Below, piece by piece: positions 9,655-19,959 of a stretch of 64,000 nucleotides of DNA; within the stretch, counting starts at the first letter, position 1; the number at the start of each line of letters is the position of its first letter. The DNA lies in assembly GCF_003472385.1 (NCBI RefSeq), contig NZ_QRLV01000003.1:62001-126000 (forward strand). The letters run 5' to 3'. The position numbers and the translations under genes are program-made. The notes beneath the pieces were generated by a model. That model was not told the DNA's origin. It worked only from the letters and a program-made list of their open reading frames with translations, and ran no database searches. The stretch comes from Sutterella sp. AM11-39 (GTDB lineage: Bacteria > Pseudomonadota > Gammaproteobacteria > Burkholderiales > Burkholderiaceae_F).

Positions 9655-10340
9655 CCATGCAGTCCAAGAACTACCAGCTCTACGTCTTTGATTGGGACGG
9701 CACCGTGATGGATACGACCGGACTCATTGCCCGCGGCATGCAGCAGGCCTGCGTGACGCTTGGTTATCCGCAGCCCGATCTTGATGCATGTCGCGAAACC
9801 ATCGGCCTGCCTTTTGCCGAGTCGTTTGCCAGAGTGGCGCCCGGATTCCGATACGAGCAGCTCGACGAGTTTCTGACTGCGTACCGCAACTGGTATTTGC
9901 AGCGCGAGGCTCAGGTTGACGTCATGGCGGGTTTGGAGGATCTCTTTGACCGCATGACGAAGAATGGCCTGCGTCTTGCAGTGGCAACCGGCAAGTCTCG
10001 GGCGGGGCTTATTCGCGTGTTTGAACGCACGGGCTTAGAGAAATACTTTGAAGCGACGGTTACCGCAGACGAAAGTTTCCCGAAACCCAACCCGGCAATG
10101 TTGGAAAAACTATCGGACGAAACGGGTGTGGACGTGCGCGAGATGGTGATGATCGGCGACTCGATTCACGATCTGCAGCTCGCACAAAACGCGCGATGCG
10201 ACGCGGTTGCCGTAACCTGGGGGGCCGCACGTCTGCCGGAACTTCAGTCGTATCCGGCCGTGGCGTACGTCTCTGACGTCAAGGAATTGATTCGCGCCCT
10301 GAGCCTCTCGTATCTCTACGAGGAAAGCCAAAGCGCGTAA
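9651..10340 (+). CDS. HAD-superfamily phosphatase (phosphoglycolate phosphatase-like)
   Basis: A 229-residue haloacid dehalogenase-type hydrolase. Motif I is FDWDGTVMDTT (nucleophile D14), motif II is VATGKSRAG, motif III the lysine in FPKPNPAML and motif IV MIGDSIHDL. The helical cap lies between motifs I and II, as in Gph-type enzymes. The likely activity is hydrolysis of a small phosphomonoester; substrate unknown. The start overlaps the rluC stop by four bases, so the two are co-translated. It ends three bases before the convergent methylase gene. Confidence 0.88.
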   Translation: MTMQSKNYQLYVFDWDGTVMDTTGLIARGMQQACVTLGYPQPDLDACRETIGLPFAESFARVAPGFRYEQLDEFLTAYRNWYLQREAQVDVMAGLEDLFDRMTKNGLRLAVATGKSRAGLIRVFERTGLEKYFEATVTADESFPKPNPAMLEKLSDETGVDVREMVMIGDSIHDLQLAQNARCDAVAVTWGAARLPELQSYPAVAYVSDVKELIRALSLSYLYEESQSA

Positions 10341-10343
10341 CGC

Positions 10344-11141
10344 TCAGCGTCTGGCTGGGTGGCGCGGCGTGTAAGCCCTCACCGGCTTGTGCGGCGTCTT
10401 TTTGTGCCCTGCGCTCTTGAGGACCTTCACAAAAGTGGCCTGCACGGCAAACACCGTAGGCAGCTTGGGCAATTCGTAGCCTTTTTGTTGCCACTCGCGC
10501 GCGGTAAGCGTTTCGATTCGCTCTTCGCGGCCCGTAACGTCGGTTGCCGCCGTGATGCGGGTGTCGGCAGCCAATGTGGTCGCGAGAGCTTCAAGAATTC
10601 GGTTGTTGCGGTAGGGCGTTTCAATGAAAAGCTCTGTTTCTCCTGTGGTGCGGCTTTCCTTTTCAAGAGAAAGAATGGCTTGACGGCGCTCGTCTTCATG
10701 TACGGGCAAGTAGCCCAGAAAGCGAAAGCGCTGCCCGTTCATGCCGCTGGCCATCAACGTGAGCAGAATCGAGGAGGGCCCCACGAAGGGGACGACCTCA
10801 AGCCCCAAGGTCTGAGCGAATTTGACCAGTCCCGCGCCGGGATCGGCAACAGCCGGACACCCTGATTCGGACACGATCGCCGTATCGGTGCCGTCTTTGA
10901 CGGGGGAGAGCCATTCGGAAAATTTAGCCGGGTCCGGCTCATGACCGATTTCGATGATCTCGAGTTCGGCAATTGCCACCGGGTGTCCGCAGGATTTCAG
11001 AAACGAGCGGGCGCTCTTGGCGTTTTCGGCCAGAAAACGCTTACAGCTGCGGGCGGCCGTAAGCGTCGAAAGCGGCAAAGTCTCGGCCGGGTCGCCTTCG
11101 GTGATCGGCACGGGAATCAGGTATAGACGGCCTTGAGCCAC
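10344..11141 (-). CDS. RsmI-like SAM-dependent methyltransferase (tetrapyrrole methylase fold)
   Basis: A 265-residue tetrapyrrole-methylase-fold protein. LYLIPVPITEGDP replaces the LYVVATPIGNLGD of true RsmI; VSESGCPAVADPGAGLV, VPFVGPSSILL and FIETPYRN are the conserved SAM-site blocks. Proteins of this kind, distinct from RsmI, sit beside maf in many Betaproteobacteria and probably methylate an rRNA or other substrate that I cannot name. The C terminus is basic (HKKTPHKPVRAYTPRH), fitting RNA binding. Two bases separate it from the upstream maf stop, so they form one operon. Confidence 0.85.
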   Translation of the reverse strand: MAQGRLYLIPVPITEGDPAETLPLSTLTAARSCKRFLAENAKSARSFLKSCGHPVAIAELEIIEIGHEPDPAKFSEWLSPVKDGTDTAIVSESGCPAVADPGAGLVKFAQTLGLEVVPFVGPSSILLTLMASGMNGQRFRFLGYLPVHEDERRQAILSLEKESRTTGETELFIETPYRNNRILEALATTLAADTRITAATDVTGREERIETLTAREWQQKGYELPKLPTVFAVQATFVKVLKSAGHKKTPHKPVRAYTPRHPARR

Positions 11142-11143
11142 CG

Positions 11144-11743
11144 TTATTCTCCCAAACCGTCGATTACTTCGATGCCGGCCTTGAGCAGCATGTCGGTGAC
11201 GCGCATCAGCGGCAGACCGATGAGGCTCGTGGGGTCGTCCGAAGAAACGGATTTCATGAGCGCGATGCCGAGCTTTTCAATTTTGGCGCTGCCGGCACAA
11301 TCGTAGGGTTCTTCGCGGCGGACGTATGCGGCGATTGCCTTAGCCGAGAGCGCGCGCATTTCGATGCGGGTGTCGCTCACGCAGGTCTGTTCGTTGCCGT
11401 CGGCTCCGATCACGCAGACGGCGGTGTGAAACACCAGGGTGTTGCCCTGCATTTCGGTAAGCTGACGCACGGCGCCCTCGTAGTTGTGGGGCTTGCCGAG
11501 TGCTTTGCCGCCGAGAGCGCAGACCTGATCGGAACCGATCACGACGCTGCCGGGATTGTCTTTGGCAACGGCACGGGCCTTGGCTATTGCCAGGCGCAGC
11601 GCAAGCCGTTCGGGGGTTTCGCCTTCAAGCGGCGTTTCGTCAACGCTTGAAGCCTTTGTTTCGAAGGGATACCCCAGACGTTCAAGAAGCTCGCGGCGAT
11701 AGCGCGAGGTGGAGGCAAGAATAAGGTTAAGATTCGCAGTCAT
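11144..11743 (-). CDS. Maf-like nucleoside triphosphate pyrophosphatase (YceF type, 7-methyl-GTP)
   Basis: A 199-residue Maf/HAM1-fold house-cleaning enzyme that hydrolyses modified nucleotides to monophosphates. Visible motifs are LASTSRYRRELLERL, SSVDETPLEGE, the catalytic aspartate in IGSDQV and SAKIEKLG. The SVDETP form and the position next to yceD indicate the YceF subgroup (7-methyl-GTP pyrophosphatase). It leads an operon with the methylase gene and is divergent from yceD with a 54-bp gap. Confidence 0.9.
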   Translation of the reverse strand: MTANLNLILASTSRYRRELLERLGYPFETKASSVDETPLEGETPERLALRLAIAKARAVAKDNPGSVVIGSDQVCALGGKALGKPHNYEGAVRQLTEMQGNTLVFHTAVCVIGADGNEQTCVSDTRIEMRALSAKAIAAYVRREEPYDCAGSAKIEKLGIALMKSVSSDDPTSLIGLPLMRVTDMLLKAGIEVIDGLGE

Positions 11744-11797
11744 GCGGCCAATTGTATCGAGCTTGCCGCTTTTTTCCCCACGAATTTCCCAAGAAAA

Positions 11798-12313
11798 ATG
11801 AAATACATCGACATTTTTGAGCTTTCCAGAGCAAAGATCGAAGAAGAAGGACGCCTGAGCATCGAAGACTTGCCCGACTTAAAGGAGATGCTCAAGAGCG
11901 AGAAGCCCAAGGCCGATGTCTATTGGAAGGCAACGGGTACGGGACAGCGCCGTCGCCTGGCAAGTGCACTGCTTACGGTCGAAGCCAAGCTTACGACCGA
12001 CTGTGCCCGTTGCGGCAAGCTCCTTGAGATAGAAATCAACAAGGAAGTGCCGTTTCTCTTTACGAAAACCGAAGACGAAGCCAACCGTCTGCCCATTGAA
12101 GATGACGGCGATGACGAGGTCGTGGTGGGTTCCACCAAGTTCGATGTGGCGCACTGGGTTGAAGAGGAGCTTATTTTGTCGCTCGATCTTTTTCCGTCGC
12201 ACGAGGACTGTGAACCCGATCCGGGCAGTTTGCAGAGCCGAGATGAAGAGGAAATCCCCGAGCGTGTCAATCCGTTTGCCGGACTGGCCGACCTGATGAA
12301 AAAAAACGGCTGA
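11798..12313 (+). CDS. yceD: YceD family protein (DUF177, 23S rRNA accumulation)
   Basis: A 171-residue acidic protein. The central TDCARCGK gives the cysteine pair of the family, and the C-terminal NPFAGLADLMKK is the usual ending. In E. coli YceD affects 23S rRNA levels. In most Proteobacteria yceD is followed at once by rpmF (ribosomal protein L32) and the plsX-fab genes. Here the gene is instead followed after 16 bases by a convergent recombinase, so that linkage has been broken. Confidence 0.88.
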   Translation: MKYIDIFELSRAKIEEEGRLSIEDLPDLKEMLKSEKPKADVYWKATGTGQRRRLASALLTVEAKLTTDCARCGKLLEIEINKEVPFLFTKTEDEANRLPIEDDGDDEVVVGSTKFDVAHWVEEELILSLDLFPSHEDCEPDPGSLQSRDEEEIPERVNPFAGLADLMKKNG

Positions 12314-12329
12314 TTGTGCGCGCCGGTCC

Positions 12330-13892
12330 TCACAGGGCCGGCAGTTTTTTCATGGCCTGTGCGATCTGAGACTCTTCGGGCGTCAGATAACGGCTGGTGG
12401 TTCCGATGGAGGCATGCCCCATAGCGTTTTGCACGAGGTTGATGTCCATGGTTTTCAATGCGTTGGTGGCAAATGTGTGACGCAGCCAGTGCGTCGAGCC
12501 CGCACGCAGTTTGGCGGCGTCTGCAGCGGAGCGTTCCTGCACTTCAGCCGCAGCTGCCTCGAAAAAGTCACACAGCACCCGATAGAGTCCCGAACGCGAG
12601 ATGCCTGCGGATTGGGGCGCCTCGTTTTTTTTGCGCCGAATGGCGGCCAGCAGCGGCGTGGACGGATCGGCGGACGTTACGTCAGGGAGTTCTCGCAGCG
12701 AAAAGTAGGCGTTGATGTCGTCAAGCGTTTGCTGCGCCAACGGCAGGCGCCTGACTTTATCGCCTTTGCCGACGATTTCGATGACCGTGAGATCTTCGTC
12801 GCCGATGCGGCGCACGGCAATCCAGTCGGCTCGGCAGTGAATCATTTCGGAGGCGCGCATGCCCAAGCCCTTGCCGAGCGCGAGCACGATGCGGATGCGC
12901 AGCTTGGCTTCGCCCTCGGGCATGTGGTCAAGGTGCTCAAGCACGGCCTCCCATTGCCGCGGGGTGAGCGATCTGTCGGCAAAGGCCTTCGGGGCGCCTT
13001 CGCCGGGCAGATAACGCACTTTGGAACTCACCTGATCAAACGGGTTGGAGCGCAGGTAACCGGTTTTCGTCAGAAAACCGAAGAGAATGCGCACGACGGT
13101 AAGCGAAGTCTTGCGGCTTGAGACAGAAAGAGGTCCGTTGAAGGGACGCCATTGTGCAGACAGTCGCGGCGCGTTTTTCGGCCCGACCCAGATCGTCTGC
13201 GGAAGATTCCATTTTTGCTGCCAGGCATCGGGCTCCAGGCGACCGAGCTCTTCAAGCCAGCGGGGGTAGAGGGCGGCGTCGGACGCCGTAATCGAACTTA
13301 AGGCCTTGCCGCGCTCCATGGTGCACCACAGAAGAAAGCGTTCGGCTTCCTTGCGGTATTGCGACAGCGTATTGGGGTTGACGGCCCTGGCCTGCAACCA
13401 GACGCGAACGGCCGAAAGATCGTCGTCGGCTTCAAGAGAATTGTCGTCGTAGCCTCGGTTGATGCCTTGCGTGCCCGAAAGCGTCTCGGGCAAGGCCGAG
13501 AGCACCTGGTTGCTTTCTGACAAAAGCGCGCTCAGGTGCGTCGTTTCGCCGTTGATATCGTCGTAGAGAAGCGGCAGGGCATCATCGTCGGCATTGTTTA
13601 CCAAGTCCGAGGGGGCGCAGCCGCTCGGCCAAAAACGTTCCGTGACTTCGCCCAGGTCTTTGGCGTGATCGGCAAGCCAATTGACGAGTTCCACCGCATC
13701 TTCGCGTTTAATGCCCTGGAAGTTGCGGTACCAGTTGCTTCCGACGTTGGCGACGCACTCGTATAGGTCAACGGCGGTCTCCACGCCCATTTCTATGAGT
13801 GCCGGAAGCGTACGCGCCGCAAGTTTGGACGGCAGAACGTCTTCGAGCGGACTTTCTTCGGTAACAGGGGAAAAATCGTCGGAAACGGACAT
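12330..13892 (-). CDS. Tyrosine recombinase (XerC/XerD-like) with long N-terminal extension
   Basis: A 520-residue site-specific recombinase. The catalytic set is complete: R346 (GLGMRASE), a lysine in the GKGDKVRRLPL hairpin (about 375-385), H468 and R471 (HWLRHTF), H493 (MGHASIG) and nucleophile Y502 (SRYLTP). The SAM-like core-binding domain spans about 155-275. Residues 1-150 form an extra acidic domain, beginning with a helix-hairpin-like stretch (LIEMGVETAVDLYECVANV), seen in a Burkholderiales integrase family. XerC and XerD are about 300 aa, so this is not the standard dif recombinase. No att repeats or cargo genes are seen, so it may be a resident host gene. Confidence 0.85.
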   Translation of the reverse strand: MSVSDDFSPVTEESPLEDVLPSKLAARTLPALIEMGVETAVDLYECVANVGSNWYRNFQGIKREDAVELVNWLADHAKDLGEVTERFWPSGCAPSDLVNNADDDALPLLYDDINGETTHLSALLSESNQVLSALPETLSGTQGINRGYDDNSLEADDDLSAVRVWLQARAVNPNTLSQYRKEAERFLLWCTMERGKALSSITASDAALYPRWLEELGRLEPDAWQQKWNLPQTIWVGPKNAPRLSAQWRPFNGPLSVSSRKTSLTVVRILFGFLTKTGYLRSNPFDQVSSKVRYLPGEGAPKAFADRSLTPRQWEAVLEHLDHMPEGEAKLRIRIVLALGKGLGMRASEMIHCRADWIAVRRIGDEDLTVIEIVGKGDKVRRLPLAQQTLDDINAYFSLRELPDVTSADPSTPLLAAIRRKKNEAPQSAGISRSGLYRVLCDFFEAAAAEVQERSAADAAKLRAGSTHWLRHTFATNALKTMDINLVQNAMGHASIGTTSRYLTPEESQIAQAMKKLPAL

Positions 13893-14099
13893 GGACAGCG
13901 GGGCGAAAGGGCGGTCGGTCGGCGCGTCATCGTGTATTGTTTGGGATGTGCGCTGCCGGCAACTGCGAATTATGTTGAGTATTGCTCAGACATTATATTG
14001 CGCAACGAGCTCCGTGACGCGCAAAATACGCCTGTTTGACGCTCAGACGAAGAACGACAGGAATATTTCGTCGACAAGCGGACATTGGAGAGATACAAA

Positions 14100-15053
14100 G
14101 TGACGTTAGCGGTTTTCAATCTGGAATTTCGTGGACTGCCTCATCGCGAGGCCACTTCTGCCAACCCTGCCGTGGCGCATGCCGTGATCGGCATTGATGC
14201 GCTTCTGACGCAGGCTTCCAAGGTGTTGTTCGGACGCGTCGTAGAACCGGAAATTGACGTGCGCGCCGGGGAAGGTACGGGAGACTTTGAGGTTGACCTG
14301 GGCTTTCGCGTGGATGCGGGCAAGGCGCGCTGCGCGGCCTTGGCGGGTGAACCCTTTTATGCCGATCCGCAACCCGACGTGGTGCTGCGCGCGCTGGGCT
14401 TTGTGGCGATCGAACGCTCGCCCGAAGAGCTCGCCGCTTTGCCTGAAGGTTGGTGCGACGGTCTCGTTGCGCTGATGTTGCGCCTGGGCGGTCGTCAACC
14501 TGAAAAGATCTACCTGACCGGCAAAAACGTTGATATCGATGTCGGTCACGAAGAACGCTACGTGGTCGATAAGGCGACCTACGAGCTCTTTAAGGACCGT
14601 GAGGTTCGTGCCGGGCTCAAGGCGCTCGTTGAAGCACTTGCCGACAGCGAAATTGCTGAAATCAACGTTTCCGAACGTGACGCGCAGGAACCGGTTTTCG
14701 TTTTGCAGCCCGGTCACATCAATGCTTTTTCCATGGAAGAACCGCAGGAAGTGCTGCTGCTTGAAAAGGTGCGCACGATGGCGTTGACGCTTCAGGCTCC
14801 GGTCTTCCGCAATGCTCAGGCATGGTTCTTCGATAACGGCCTACAGCACATCCAGGCGACGATGGGCGACAGGGATTTCCTGTCCTTGATCGACAGTGGT
14901 ATTTTCGAGCTGCAGCCGGGAGACGTGTTGGTGGCCAATGTGCGCGTCAAGACCTTGCATCGCCGCGACGTTGGTCTGGTGAGCACGTACGAAGTGGTGG
15001 GTGTGCTCGATACTCGCCGAGCCGATACCGACATCCTCATGCCCGGAATCTAA
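14100..15053 (+). CDS. Conserved protein of unknown function (317 aa)
   Basis: I do not recognise a named family with confidence. GTG at 14100 is the chosen start because GGAGAG is 7 nt upstream; a TTG at 14085 lies inside that ribosome binding site. The protein is soluble and acidic, with no signal peptide. The N-terminal half reads as an alpha/beta domain (HAVIGIDALLTQASKVLFGR), followed by a VGHEERYVVDKATYELF segment. The C-terminal third is beta-rich (QAWFFDNGLQHIQATMGDRD, then GIFELQPGDVLVANVRVKT) and looks like a small barrel. It is 17 nt upstream of the sensor kinase, suggesting co-transcription. Codon use matches its neighbours. Confidence 0.75.
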   Translation: MTLAVFNLEFRGLPHREATSANPAVAHAVIGIDALLTQASKVLFGRVVEPEIDVRAGEGTGDFEVDLGFRVDAGKARCAALAGEPFYADPQPDVVLRALGFVAIERSPEELAALPEGWCDGLVALMLRLGGRQPEKIYLTGKNVDIDVGHEERYVVDKATYELFKDREVRAGLKALVEALADSEIAEINVSERDAQEPVFVLQPGHINAFSMEEPQEVLLLEKVRTMALTLQAPVFRNAQAWFFDNGLQHIQATMGDRDFLSLIDSGIFELQPGDVLVANVRVKTLHRRDVGLVSTYEVVGVLDTRRADTDILMPGI

Positions 15054-15070
15054 GCTAAGGACGATGTCAG

Positions 15071-16999
15071 ATGCGGTTCGGACGCGTTTTCTCGGCTTTC
15101 CTGATCGGTGCGGCGGGCTTCTTAGCCCAAACTGTCTCGGCGGCTTCCTATTCACTGGTGCCATCGGAAGGCACGCGCGTCAGCGGCTCGGATCGTTCCG
15201 TGACGATCTCGGCGCCTTCGCCCCTGAGCATGCCGCTTGACGTCAAGGTCAAGCACACGAAGGACGGCAAGGTGAGCGGCTATGAACTGTCGCGTCCGGC
15301 TCGCATCGGCGTGCAAAGCGAATTTGCCAATTATCTAGACGGCGGCCCTTGGGAACAGACCCGCATGCAGCTCGTCCGAAGCCTGGGGGAAAAGAGCCTC
15401 GAATTCGTCATTCTTGAGCGTCCGATCCTGATTGAGGCTGTCAACAGCGGCGCCATCGACATGGCGGTGACCGATGCGGGTAACTTCATTCAGTTTGAGA
15501 TGACGGGACAGTTGATCGGCTTGTCGAGTCTTTGGCCGGTGTCCGCGTCCGATCCCTCGTACGCCGACGGCATACTCTTTGTCAAGCGCGCTCAGAGTAA
15601 GGAAATCCGACGTCTGGGCGACATTCGCAATCGGCGCATAGCAGCTGACTATCCGACGAGTTTCGGCGGCTGGCTCATCGCATTGCGCGAGTTTCAAAAG
15701 CATGGGCTCAACACCGATGTCATCCTTGACAACGTGCGCTTCTACGGCACGGATCCCGCCAACATTCTTCGTTCTCTGCAGCAGGAAAAGGTGGACTTGG
15801 CAGTGTTGCCGACCTGCACGTTTGAGTCTCTTGCCAAGCGCGGTGTGATTGACGAAAACGACTTTGCCTTTGTTGACGTCAACGAAACGGAATATTCGGT
15901 ATGCCGGCATTCCGGCGAACTCTATCCGAGCTTCATCATCTCGATGCTCTCGGGCACGGATTCACTCCTGAGTCGCACGGTGATGACTTCGCTGCAGCAG
16001 ATGACCGGGGCTTCCACGGGCGTTGACTGGGGCCCCGTGGCTTCCGTTCGCACCGTACACGATCTTTATTACGCGCTCAAGGTTGGTCCCTACGAACACC
16101 TGCAGGCGTTTCGACTGTCGACCTTTATTCGCGAACAGTCGGCCGGCGTGACGATCACTCTGGGCGTTGTCTTCCTCGTGCTTTTCTACGCCGGTTCGCT
16201 TTCGGTACTGGTGCGCCGCCGCACGGCGCTTTTGAATCGAGCGCTCGAAGACCGTAAGCGCATCGAGGCAGAGGCGGCCGCAAGCCGCGACCATATTGCG
16301 CATCTTGAACGCACGGGCATCGTTGGCCAGATGTCGACCATGATCGCGCACGAACTGAAGCAGCCTCTGGGGGCCATCACCAACTTTGCCAATGGTCTGC
16401 TGCGTCGTCTCAAGCGCGGTGCGATTGATCCGAAGGTCTTCTCCGAGGCGCTCGAAGAAATTGTGATGCAGGGTACGCGCGCAAGCGAAATCGTCAACCG
16501 AGTTCGCTCCTATGCCAAACAGCAGCAGCCTGTGCTCGAACTCACCGACATGCAGGAAATTGTTTGCAATGCCATCAGCACGTTCGAGCGCTCCCGCCGT
16601 TCAAGCGCCAAGATCGAAGCTGATCTGCAGCCCTTCCTGTGGGCAGACATCGACGCCTGGGAAATTGAGCTTGCGATTCTCAATCTTCTGAAGAACGCGG
16701 CCGACTCCGTCGAAGGGCTGAGCGACGCTAAGATCCTCGTGCGCGTGCGTGCCGAAGACCGCTACTGGCGCGTGGAGGTGATCGACAACGGTCCCAAGAT
16801 CACGCAAGAAGAGGTCGACCGCTTCATGATGCCGCTTGTGACGAGCAAAGCGGGAGGCCTGGGGCTGGGTCTTTCGATCTGCTCCAACATTGCCGAACGT
16901 CACCACGGTCACATCAGTGGCTACGCCAATCCCGACGGCGGCGTTACGATCGCCATGGACATTCCGCGAGCCGCATTGCCCGAACACACGGCAATGTAG
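15071..16999 (+). CDS. Sensor histidine kinase with PhnD/TtrS-like periplasmic domain
   Basis: A 642-residue membrane sensor. A signal peptide (1-25) leads into a periplasmic substrate-binding domain of the PhnD/TtrS kind (about 75-330), with the pattern SGAIDMAVTDAGNF and a second lobe starting RIAADYPTSFGG. One transmembrane helix (about 358-378) precedes a dimerisation domain with phospho-accepting histidine in MIAHELKQPLGAITNFANG (about 426-444) and an ATPase domain with N box NLLKNAADSV, G1 box DNG and G2 box GGLGLGLSIC. TtrS senses tetrathionate; the ligand here is unknown. No response regulator is encoded in the window, so it is an orphan. An exported flavodoxin follows. Confidence 0.9.
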   Translation: MRFGRVFSAFLIGAAGFLAQTVSAASYSLVPSEGTRVSGSDRSVTISAPSPLSMPLDVKVKHTKDGKVSGYELSRPARIGVQSEFANYLDGGPWEQTRMQLVRSLGEKSLEFVILERPILIEAVNSGAIDMAVTDAGNFIQFEMTGQLIGLSSLWPVSASDPSYADGILFVKRAQSKEIRRLGDIRNRRIAADYPTSFGGWLIALREFQKHGLNTDVILDNVRFYGTDPANILRSLQQEKVDLAVLPTCTFESLAKRGVIDENDFAFVDVNETEYSVCRHSGELYPSFIISMLSGTDSLLSRTVMTSLQQMTGASTGVDWGPVASVRTVHDLYYALKVGPYEHLQAFRLSTFIREQSAGVTITLGVVFLVLFYAGSLSVLVRRRTALLNRALEDRKRIEAEAAASRDHIAHLERTGIVGQMSTMIAHELKQPLGAITNFANGLLRRLKRGAIDPKVFSEALEEIVMQGTRASEIVNRVRSYAKQQQPVLELTDMQEIVCNAISTFERSRRSSAKIEADLQPFLWADIDAWEIELAILNLLKNAADSVEGLSDAKILVRVRAEDRYWRVEVIDNGPKITQEEVDRFMMPLVTSKAGGLGLGLSICSNIAERHHGHISGYANPDGGVTIAMDIPRAALPEHTAM

Positions 17000-17112
17000 T
17001 TGTTTGCTCGGATTGGGCAAGTCTTTGACATTGAGAAAAGGCCGCCGCAAAAGCTCTTTTCGTATCATTTTTCAGCGGAAATCCTCTTGAGACCATCCGA
17101 GGAGTGGGAAAA

Positions 17113-17679
17113 ATGACGATGACAAGAAGAACGGTGTTGACAACGGCGGCCGCACTTGCGGCGGCTTCCTGGTCGGGTTTGGCTGCATCTGCGGGAAAGA
17201 GCAAATCGATCGTGATATTTTTTTCGAGAACCGGAACGATCAAAGGTCTGGCGCAGACGGTGGTGAAACTCACGGGGGCCGACGTCGTGCTCGAACTGCG
17301 GCTCGTCAAGCCCTATGCCGCCAACTACAGCGACATGACCTACATCGCGCGAGAAGAGCGTCGCGAAGGCACTCGCCGCGAGATTTCGACGAAGATCCCG
17401 GATCTGACGCCGTATGACACGATCTTCCTTGGCACACCTTACTGGTGGGGCGGCGTTTCGATTCCGATGCGTACGTTCCTGATGGATCATCCGCTCGAAG
17501 GCAAGACGGTTGTGCCGTTTGTGGTCTCGGGCAGCTCTTCGCCCGAAGGCGCCTGGGAAGACATCCGTAAGTACTGCCCGAAAGCGAAGGTTCTCGAAGG
17601 CTTCCATCGCACCCAGAGCGAGGCCTCGGGCTGTGAAGCCGATCTCAAAGCTTGGCTGCAGAGCCTGAAGCTCATTTGA
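17113..17679 (+). CDS. Tat-exported flavodoxin-like protein
   Basis: A 188-residue flavodoxin-fold protein preceded by a twin-arginine signal (MTRRTVLTTAAALAAASW, ending near ASA). The mature part opens with IVIFFSRTGTIKG, the phosphate-binding loop for FMN, and later has FLGTPYWWGGVSIPM and VVSGSSSPEGA, the isoalloxazine-flanking loops. Tat export would move a folded, cofactor-loaded flavoprotein to the periplasm, unlike ordinary cytosolic flavodoxins. ATG at 17113 has GAGGAG 8 nt upstream. It follows the sensor kinase by 113 nt and may serve as an electron carrier or quinone/thiol reductase; the role is inferred only. Confidence 0.85.
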   Translation: MTMTRRTVLTTAAALAAASWSGLAASAGKSKSIVIFFSRTGTIKGLAQTVVKLTGADVVLELRLVKPYAANYSDMTYIAREERREGTRREISTKIPDLTPYDTIFLGTPYWWGGVSIPMRTFLMDHPLEGKTVVPFVVSGSSSPEGAWEDIRKYCPKAKVLEGFHRTQSEASGCEADLKAWLQSLKLI

Positions 17680-17743
17680 TTTCAATGGGCCTCTAGGCTC
17701 AGGTAAGATTCGGGACCGATGACAACAGACGTTTTTTCTTTCA

Positions 17744-18376
17744 ATGTCCAGCTACAACGTTCCCGATCTTGCGCCCGGAGAGATTCACCGTGAAGAAGAG
17801 GTGATCCGCCGCAGCCGCTTCATTGTTTCGATGGCACGCGTACAGGGGCCCGATCAGGCCAAGGCTTTCATCGAGCGCATCCGAGTTGAACATCCGGATG
17901 CCACGCACAACTGCTGGGCGTTTCAGGCGGGACCTGCGGGTAGCACGGCGTTTGCGGGCTGCAGCGACGACGGCGAACCCAAGGGAACGGCCGGGCGACC
18001 AATGCTCACCGTGTTGCTGCACTGCGGCGTGGGAGAGATTGCCGCCGTGGTGACGCGATACTTCGGCGGCACGCTTTTGGGAACGGGCGGGTTGGTTCAT
18101 GCCTATCAAGGCATGGTGAAAAAGGGACTAGAGACGTTGCCTGTGACCGAACGCATCGAAACGGCCCGGATTTTCGTGGAAATGGAACATCGGTTTTACG
18201 AACATGCCGTCTCGGTGATCGGGCGCTGTCAGGGTACGATTCTCGAGCGAAATTTCGCAGCCGATGTGTCGCTTTTGGTCGAAACGGCGCAGACTCAGGC
18301 CGAAAAACTCATGAGCGCTTTGGGCGAAATCAGCGCCGGAAGAATCCGCGTTAAACGCGCCGGAGACGAGTCCTGA
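17744..18376 (+). CDS. YigZ/IMPACT family protein
   Basis: A 210-residue protein of the UPF0029 (YigZ/IMPACT) family. The N-terminal domain has RRSRFIV, HNCWAF, DDGEPKGTAGRPM and VVTRYFGGTLLGTGGL, all diagnostic. The C-terminal DUF1949 ferredoxin-like domain spans about 140-205. Eukaryotic IMPACT modulates translation control; bacterial YigZ is thought to bind RNA or the ribosome, but its function is not settled. It begins 64 nt after the flavodoxin stop and may share its transcript. Confidence 0.92.
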   Translation: MSSYNVPDLAPGEIHREEEVIRRSRFIVSMARVQGPDQAKAFIERIRVEHPDATHNCWAFQAGPAGSTAFAGCSDDGEPKGTAGRPMLTVLLHCGVGEIAAVVTRYFGGTLLGTGGLVHAYQGMVKKGLETLPVTERIETARIFVEMEHRFYEHAVSVIGRCQGTILERNFAADVSLLVETAQTQAEKLMSALGEISAGRIRVKRAGDES

Positions 18377-18417
18377 AGATTTTCTTCAAAATTTAGCTTT
18401 TTTTGACGGCTCGGCCA

Positions 18418-18447
18418 ATGACAAACCAGCCCTAGGTAATCCATAAT
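18418..18447 (+). promoter_or_regulatory. Predicted sigma-70 promoter of argG
   Basis: ATGACA (18418-18423, 5 of 6 matches) and CATAAT (18442-18447, 5 of 6) are separated by 18 bp. This predicts a leader of about 110 nt before the argG ATG. No clear ArgR box pair is visible. Confidence 0.5.
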
Positions 18448-18562
18448 TAACGGTTGAAGCAGGCATGTCTCCATGAAAAAAGGGGAGGCGGCCGCTTGCA
18501 AAGAATTCCGTGCGCCGGGGGCGTTGTTTGTGTCCGGCGGAAATTTTTGTTTTAAAGAGTGA

Positions 18563-19906
<1,344 letters not shown>

Positions 19907-19959
19907 TTCCTTTTACGACTGCTTGAAGAACCGGCCATATGGGGCCGGCGCATCGCAAG

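Noticed and set aside
12330..13892. Prophage or integrative element carried by the recombinase
   Set aside because: Neighbours are ordinary chromosomal genes with matching composition; no att repeats, tRNA target or cargo are visible.
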